A stretch of 64,000 bases of DNA, taken from assembly GCA_030529995.1 (NCBI GenBank), contig JAUMVT010000001.1, positions 57,257-121,256 on the forward strand, written 5' to 3'. A program made the position numbers and the translations under genes. Under the pieces are notes generated by a model, which saw nothing but the letters and a program-made list of their open reading frames with translations, did not search any database and was not told the DNA's origin. Of the stretch, positions 59,707 through 64,000 are shown one piece after another. This DNA comes from Clostridia bacterium. GTDB taxonomy: Bacteria; Bacillota; Clostridia; Christensenellales; Aristaeellaceae. The first letter of the stretch is position 1; every line of letters begins with the position of its first letter.

Positions 59707-60340
59707 GGATCAAAAGAACAGCTTCTTCAAGGTCTTCTTGAATGGACTGATTACCGAGAACCCTACCTTTGTGCTGATGCTGGGCATGTGCCCCACCTTG
59801 GGCATTACCACGGCTGCATCCAGCGGCATTGGCATGGGCTTGGCCACCACGGCTGTGCTGGTGTGCTCGAACCTGTTTATTTCCCTGCTTCGCAATGTGA
59901 TTTCCGATAAGATTCGTATTCCTGCCTTCGTGGTGGTTATTGCTTCCTTCGTGAGCATTGTGGAAATGCTGCTGAAGGCCTTCCTGCCGGACTTGAGCTC
60001 GACGCTGGGTGTGTATATTCCCCTGATCGTGGTGAACTGCATCATCTTTGCCCGTGCAGAATCCTTTGCCTTCAAGAATCCGCCGCTGGCTTCCCTGGCT
60101 GACGGCTTGGGCATGGGTCTTGGTTTCACCTTTGCAATCACTCTGCTGAGCTGCATTCGTGAGCTGCTGGGCAGCGGCACCATCTTCGGTGTGCAGATTA
60201 TGCCTGCGGCTTATCAGCCCATGGAAATCATGCTGAAGGTTCCCGGCGGCTTCATTACCTTGGGTCTGCTGCTGGTGCTGGTTAATTCCATCAAGAAGTC
60301 TGTGGCTGCCAAAAAGGCCGGAAAGGAGAAGCTGGCATGA
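59699..60340 (+). CDS. rnfE: Rnf complex subunit RnfE
   Basis: 213 residues, six-helix RnfE/NqrD type: N-P-T-F-V-L-M-L-G-M-C-P-T-L-G near the start, later L-L-R-N-V-I-S-D-K-I-R-I-P-A-F-V-V-V-I-A. The conserved cysteine in G-M-C-P is one of the buried cluster ligands shared with RnfA. GGGGAGG lies eight bases before the ATG. Confidence 0.95.
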   Translation: MAKDQKNSFFKVFLNGLITENPTFVLMLGMCPTLGITTAASSGIGMGLATTAVLVCSNLFISLLRNVISDKIRIPAFVVVIASFVSIVEMLLKAFLPDLSSTLGVYIPLIVVNCIIFARAESFAFKNPPLASLADGLGMGLGFTFAITLLSCIRELLGSGTIFGVQIMPAAYQPMEIMLKVPGGFITLGLLLVLVNSIKKSVAAKKAGKEKLA

Positions 60341-60915
60341 ATACCTACTTGACCATTCTGGTCGGCTCTCTTCTGGTAAACAACTATGTCATGAACAAGT
60401 TCCTCGGCATTTGCGCCTTCCTGGGTGTGTCTAAGAAAATGGACACCGCCTTCGGCATGGGCATGGCCGTGACCTTTGTGATGACCCTGTCTTCCCTGAT
60501 GACCTGGCTGGTGGAGCATTACCTGCTGGTTCCGCTGGATCTGATGTACATGCGCACCATCGCCTTCATCCTGGTCATTGCCGTGCTGGTGCAGGTGGTG
60601 GAAATGGCACTGAAGAAGTACAGCTACTCCCTGTATCAGGCCTTGGGCGTTTATCTGCCCCTGATTACCACCAACTGCGCCGTGCTGGGCGTGGCTGTAC
60701 TGAACTCCGACAGCGGCTATGGTCTGGTGGAGAGCGTACTCAGCGGCTGCTGCGCCGCCTTGGGCTTCACACTGTCCATTGTCCTCTTTTCCGGCATTCG
60801 GGAACGGTTGGCAAACAGCCGCATGCCGAAGTGGATGGATGGCTTCCCCGGGGCACTGATTACCGCCGGCCTGATGGCGATTGCCTTCTCCGGCTTTGGC
60901 GGTCTCATTAAGTAA
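60337..60915 (+). CDS. rnfA: Rnf complex subunit RnfA
   Basis: 192 residues, six-helix RnfA/NqrE type: L-V-N-N-Y-V-M-N-K-F-L-G-I-C-A-F-L-G-V-S-K near residues 13-33. The usual C-P in this motif is C-A. Overlaps rnfE by four bases (ATGA). With RnfE it forms the intramembrane iron-sulfur site. Confidence 0.96.
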   Translation: MNTYLTILVGSLLVNNYVMNKFLGICAFLGVSKKMDTAFGMGMAVTFVMTLSSLMTWLVEHYLLVPLDLMYMRTIAFILVIAVLVQVVEMALKKYSYSLYQALGVYLPLITTNCAVLGVAVLNSDSGYGLVESVLSGCCAALGFTLSIVLFSGIRERLANSRMPKWMDGFPGALITAGLMAIAFSGFGGLIK

Positions 60916-60953
60916 GGGTATCTTGCGAACTCAATCAATAAGGAGGACACATC

Positions 60954-62009
60954 GTGGAGATTTTGTATGCGGCCCTCGCGCTGGGCGGCATGGGTCTTTT
61001 GTTTGGCATCCTGCTGACGGTTGCTTCCAAGGTATTCGCGGTACCCGGAAACCCTCAGCGTGATGCCGTGCGTGAAGTGCTGCCCGGCGCAAACTGCGGC
61101 GGCTGCGGTTTCCCTGGCTGTGATGGCTGTGCCGATGCTATTGCGTCCGGCAAGGCTCCTGTAAATGCTTGCCCGGTTGGCGGTGCAGAGGTAGCTGCAA
61201 AGGTTGCCAAGATCATGGGCGTTGAAGCGGTAGACACCGGCGTGAAGAAGGTTGCTACCGTGCTTTGCCAGGGCGACATCGAGCACTGCGGCAATAAATT
61301 CAACTACACCGGCATTCAGGACTGCGTTGCGGCATCCTTGGTCAGTGATGGCAACCGTATGTGTAAGTATGCTTGCCTTGGACTGGGCACCTGCGTTCGC
61401 GCCTGCCCCTTTGATGCGATTCATATCGATGAGCGTCTGAAGATCGCTGTGGTGGATGAAGAAAAGTGCCAGAGCTGCGGTAAGTGCGTGGCTGCCTGCC
61501 CGAAGCACGTATTGGAGCTTCTGCCTGCCCGTCAGCCTGTGCAGCTGCGCTGCCGTGCTGCTGAGCGTGGTAAGCTGGTATCCGATAACTGCAAGATTGG
61601 CTGTATCGGCTGCACACGCTGCGAAAAGGCCTGCAAGTTTGGCGCCATTACCATGGTGAACAATCTACCTGTTATTGACCGTGAAAAGTGCCGCGGCTGC
61701 ATGATGTGCGCTGAGGCTTGCCCCACCGGAGCTTTGACGGCTGATTGGGATCACCGGAAGGAAGCTGTTATCGACAAGGATGTCTGCATCGGCTGCGGTA
61801 TGTGCAAGCGCACCTGCCAGTTTGAGGCGGTCGCTGGTGAAGTTCGCCATCCTCATGATATCACCGATGCCTGCACCGGCTGCGGCGCCTGTGCTGAAAA
61901 GTGCCCCAAGAAGTGCATCACCATGCGCGTGCGCAATCACGTCCGTGATGCCAACGCCAAGGTAGGCACTACCCCTGAAAAGGTACTGGAAGCAAAGGAA
62001 ACTAAGTAA
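60954..62009 (+). CDS. rnfB: Rnf complex subunit RnfB, multi-ferredoxin form
   Basis: 351 residues from GTG (AAGGAGG upstream). N-terminal membrane anchor (about 2-28), a four-cysteine Fe-S domain C-G-G-C-G-F-P-G-C-D-G-C, then six C-x2-C-x2-C-x3-C-like clusters: C-V-R-A-C-P, C-Q-S-C-G-K-C, C-I-G-C-T-R-C, C-R-G-C-M-M-C, C-I-G-C-G-M-C, C-T-G-C-G-A-C. It accepts electrons from reduced ferredoxin. E. coli RsxB is much shorter (about 190 residues) with fewer clusters; extended RnfB is known in Clostridia. Confidence 0.97.
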   Translation: MEILYAALALGGMGLLFGILLTVASKVFAVPGNPQRDAVREVLPGANCGGCGFPGCDGCADAIASGKAPVNACPVGGAEVAAKVAKIMGVEAVDTGVKKVATVLCQGDIEHCGNKFNYTGIQDCVAASLVSDGNRMCKYACLGLGTCVRACPFDAIHIDERLKIAVVDEEKCQSCGKCVAACPKHVLELLPARQPVQLRCRAAERGKLVSDNCKIGCIGCTRCEKACKFGAITMVNNLPVIDREKCRGCMMCAEACPTGALTADWDHRKEAVIDKDVCIGCGMCKRTCQFEAVAGEVRHPHDITDACTGCGACAEKCPKKCITMRVRNHVRDANAKVGTTPEKVLEAKETK

Positions 62010-62022
62010 ATAACCATAAAAC

Positions 62023-62060
62023 AAAAGCCGAGGTTGACTACTGTGTCAATCTCGGCTTTT
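62023..62060 (+). terminator. Intrinsic terminator of the rnf operon
   Basis: AAAAGCCGAGGTTGAC...GTGTCAATCTCGGCTTTT near-perfect hairpin; A-rich and T-rich flanks allow use on both strands. Confidence 0.88.
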
Positions 62061-62116
62061 CCTATATGCAAAGAAGAAAGCGAAGCGGCGCATCAGCTCG
62101 TTTCGCTTTCTTGCGA

Positions 62117-62968
62117 TTAGCTCAGATAATCAGTGCCGGCTTCTGCCGTCAGTCCATTTCCACTGGTTGCACTTCCTAAATGCTGGTCAAACTGATCCAC
62201 CACCGCCAGCATGTCCGGCTGAATCCGGTTGCGAACCTCTGCACGAAGATTGTCCGGCATGCCATAGTACGCTTCGGCCATGGCGGAGGCAATGGACGTC
62301 AACGTGTCGCAGTCGCCACCTAGAGATACTGCTGTACGGAGCACATCCTCAAAGGTTGTCCCTTCCAGAAAGGCAATGATGGCTTCCGGCACAGTGCCTT
62401 GGCAGCTCGAATCAAACTGATAGGTGGGACGAATTTCAGCCACCGTGCGGCTGAGATCATAGCCAAAGTTTTGCTCAACATAGGCCTTGATCTCTTCCTT
62501 GCTTGCGTGATGCCGTGCCATGAAGATAACGCTGGCGGCAGCCTCCGCACCCTTGATTCCCTCGGGATGGTTATGGGTTACGTCTGCCGTGGCGGCAGCG
62601 ACAGCCCGTGTTCTTTCAATTGTGTCATATAGCCAGCCAACCGGGGATACACGCATGGCAGAACCATTGCCATAGCTTCTGTAAGGCTGAGGATCTTCCT
62701 CATACAGCCAAGAGCGGAAGCGTCCGCCGTAGCCTGCACGGGGATACTTTCGTCCCCAGTACTGCATGGAGCGGATCACAGCAGAACGAATCTCATCCAG
62801 CGAAGCATCCTTGGACACGTGGAGCAAACCGTCTGCGATGGCAATAGTCATAACAGAGTCATCCGAAAAATGAGAAGCCGGGACGAACAATGGGAAGACC
62901 TTGTTCTTCATCTTGAAATGATGTTCATAGGGTTTACCAACAATGTCTCCCAGAATGGCACCGTACAT
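62117..62968 (-). CDS. ADP-ribosylglycohydrolase family protein (paralogue 1)
   Basis: 283 residues. ARH/DraG fold: G-D-I-V-G-K-P-Y-E near the start, first metal motif S-D-D-S at 35-38 (usually T-D-D-T), H-N-H-P-E-G-I-K-G-A-E-A-A, and second metal motif G-G-D-C-D-T near 215. All metal acids are present, so it is probably active in removing ADP-ribose from protein, DNA or small molecules. AGAAGG precedes the ATG. It lies 24 bases after paralogue 2 in the same direction, so they form an operon. Confidence 0.93.
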   Translation of the reverse strand: MYGAILGDIVGKPYEHHFKMKNKVFPLFVPASHFSDDSVMTIAIADGLLHVSKDASLDEIRSAVIRSMQYWGRKYPRAGYGGRFRSWLYEEDPQPYRSYGNGSAMRVSPVGWLYDTIERTRAVAAATADVTHNHPEGIKGAEAAASVIFMARHHASKEEIKAYVEQNFGYDLSRTVAEIRPTYQFDSSCQGTVPEAIIAFLEGTTFEDVLRTAVSLGGDCDTLTSIASAMAEAYYGMPDNLRAEVRNRIQPDMLAVVDQFDQHLGSATSGNGLTAEAGTDYLS

Positions 62969-62992
62969 GCAAAAGACCTTCTTTCTTTTTTG

Positions 62993-63790
62993 TCAGCCAA
63001 GGAGGCTGTCGAACCTATTTAGAACTTCCAGCATATCCAGCTCAATGCGATGGCGCATTTCTGCACGAAGACTATCCGGCACGCCGTAGAATGCTTCTGC
63101 CATGGCGCAGGCAATATCCGTCAGCGTGTCACAGTCACCGCCAAGGGACACGGCGGTCCGCATCACATCCTCAAAAGAAGTGCCTTCCAGAAAGGCGGTA
63201 ATCGCCTCCGGAATGGTTTGCTGGCAGCTCTCCACATGATGATAGCCGGGGCGAATCTCATCAATGGAGCGGCTGAGATCATAACCAAAGTTGCGAAGCA
63301 CATACTGCTTGATGTCTGCTTTGCTGCAGCCTGTTCGTGCCAGAAAGATCACACTGGCAACGGCCTCTGCACCTTTGATGCCTTCCGGATGATTGTGCGT
63401 TACGTCCGCCGTGGCAACGGCGACCTCACGGGTTCGCTCGATGCTGTCATACAGCCATCCGGCGGCAGATACCCGCATGGCAGACCCATTGCCATAACTG
63501 TTGTAGGGATTGGGGCTCTTGCAATACAGCCAATACCGAAAAGATGAGCCATATCCGGCTCGGGGGTAGGCATTACCCCAACGATGCATGGAGGAAATAA
63601 CTTCCCGGCGGATCCGGTTGAGATCAGCATCCCTGCCGGCGTTCATCAGGGCTTCGGCAACAGCAATGGTCATGACCGTGTCATCCGTGTAATGGGAATT
63701 TGGCGAAAACATGGGGAAGTCCTTGGTTTTGTCACCTTGATCAAATTCATAAGGGCTGCCGACGATGTCACCTAAGATTGCACCATACAT
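62993..63790 (-). CDS. ADP-ribosylglycohydrolase family protein (paralogue 2)
   Basis: 265 residues from ATG 63790, aligned with the paralogue start M-Y-G-A-I-L-G-D-I-V-G. An in-frame extension to 63877 exists, but AAAGGA at 63805-63800 favours the short form. Metal motifs T-D-D-T at 35-38 and G-G-D-C-D-T near 215 are canonical. By eye about two thirds of positions match paralogue 1, indicating a tandem duplication; the downstream copy has the S-D-D-S variant and a longer C-terminal tail. Confidence 0.92.
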   Translation of the reverse strand: MYGAILGDIVGSPYEFDQGDKTKDFPMFSPNSHYTDDTVMTIAVAEALMNAGRDADLNRIRREVISSMHRWGNAYPRAGYGSSFRYWLYCKSPNPYNSYGNGSAMRVSAAGWLYDSIERTREVAVATADVTHNHPEGIKGAEAVASVIFLARTGCSKADIKQYVLRNFGYDLSRSIDEIRPGYHHVESCQQTIPEAITAFLEGTSFEDVMRTAVSLGGDCDTLTDIACAMAEAFYGVPDSLRAEMRHRIELDMLEVLNRFDSLLG

Positions 63791-63951
63791 AGTTTGAAAC
63801 ACGTCCTTTCCTTCGGTTGCCTTTATGATACTCCACTTTCCTGCAAAGATGGTCGCATGGAAAGCGACATTAGGCACCCAAGGTAGGCTGACCGTATTTG
63901 AAAAGGGTGGGATTGATCTCTGTCAAAATGTCATAATGTTTTTTCTGGATC

Positions 63952-63972
63952 GCAAATTGCAAGTGCAAATTG
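63952..63972. repeat. GCAAATTG direct repeat with central palindrome
   Basis: GCAAATTG occurs at 63952-63959 and 63965-63972; between them TTGCA-AG-TGCAA (63957-63968) is a perfect inverted repeat. It lies about 165 bases upstream of the paralogue 2 start, next to a minus-strand TTGACA (63921-63926). It could be an operator, but no matching -10 box is clear. The remaining 63791-63951 holds nothing else I can name. Confidence 0.35.
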
Positions 63973-64000
63973 GACACCCCGCATGAATAAAATCTGTTCG

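Noticed and set aside
1-64000. tRNA, rRNA, CRISPR arrays, insertion sequences, prophage or attachment sites
   Set aside because: Searched by eye for repeat-spacer patterns, transposase or integrase motifs and tRNA-like ends in every intergenic gap; none found.

Overview
The window is a gene-dense bacterial chromosome segment (about 48 protein genes, moderately GC-rich, short intergenic gaps). It looks like an anaerobic member of the class Clostridia. The supporting features are two T-box tRNA-sensing leaders (leuS, thrS), a Rex-like adhE promoter region, an Rnf complex, a clostridial bifunctional AdhE, strong AGGAGG ribosome sites with frequent TTG/GTG starts, and the dxs-tlyA-argR-recN gene order. 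A Christensenellales-like or Oscillospirales-like gut lineage is a guess only. No rRNA, tRNA, CRISPR array, insertion sequence or prophage was seen; this is housekeeping chromosome.

Layout. 1-5.1 kb, minus strand: start of a glycogen branching enzyme (cut by the window edge), a small-molecule kinase, AdhE and a membrane-anchored methyltransferase. 5.1-10.8 kb, plus: T-box and leuS, a CNNM/CorC-type transporter, a 40-residue membrane protein and a CapA-like protein that has lost its metal-binding residues. 10.9-23.3 kb, plus: one long probable operon for RNA modification and mismatch repair (TIGR03960 radical SAM protein, TIGR03936 protein, RNase E/G, miaB, YlbF-like protein, mutS, mutL, miaA, PLP lyase). 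23.3-24.0 kb: a phosphoribosyltransferase. 24.0-28.9 kb, minus: an ABC exporter (ATPase, FtsX-type permease, secreted adaptor) ending with its TetR regulator. 29.0-31.3 kb: an SH3-type secreted protein and an ECF sigma/anti-sigma pair. 31.6-35.9 kb, plus: mglBAC galactose uptake plus a small membrane protein.

35.9-40.4 kb, plus: proA, a HAD phosphatase, a PucR-type regulator and an S41 protease lipoprotein. 40.4-43.2 kb, plus: a structured leader with a 7-codon upstream ORF and an intrinsic terminator, followed by a TM1266-family protein and a complete NMT1/SsuABC-type ABC importer; this is the best candidate for an undescribed regulatory system. 43.2-47.3 kb: a secreted HExxH protein, then thrS (T-box controlled) and a YbjN protein on the minus strand. 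47.4-57.3 kb, plus: GNAT, alpha/beta hydrolase, MurF-like ligase, Ddl, a DUF4870-like membrane protein, dxs, tlyA, then argR-recN behind an ARG-box promoter. 57.3-62.1 kb, plus: an rnf operon in the order C-D-E-A-B, with no rnfG. 62.1-63.8 kb, minus: two tandem ADP-ribosylglycohydrolase paralogues.

How it fits together: fermentative anaerobe metabolism (AdhE re-oxidising NADH, Rnf coupling ferredoxin to NAD and an ion gradient, galactose uptake, glycogen synthesis), with an apparently hydrogenase-linked TM1266 transporter operon. Absence of spoIVB/spo0A behind recN is a hint, not proof, that the usual clostridial sporulation neighbourhood has been lost or moved.
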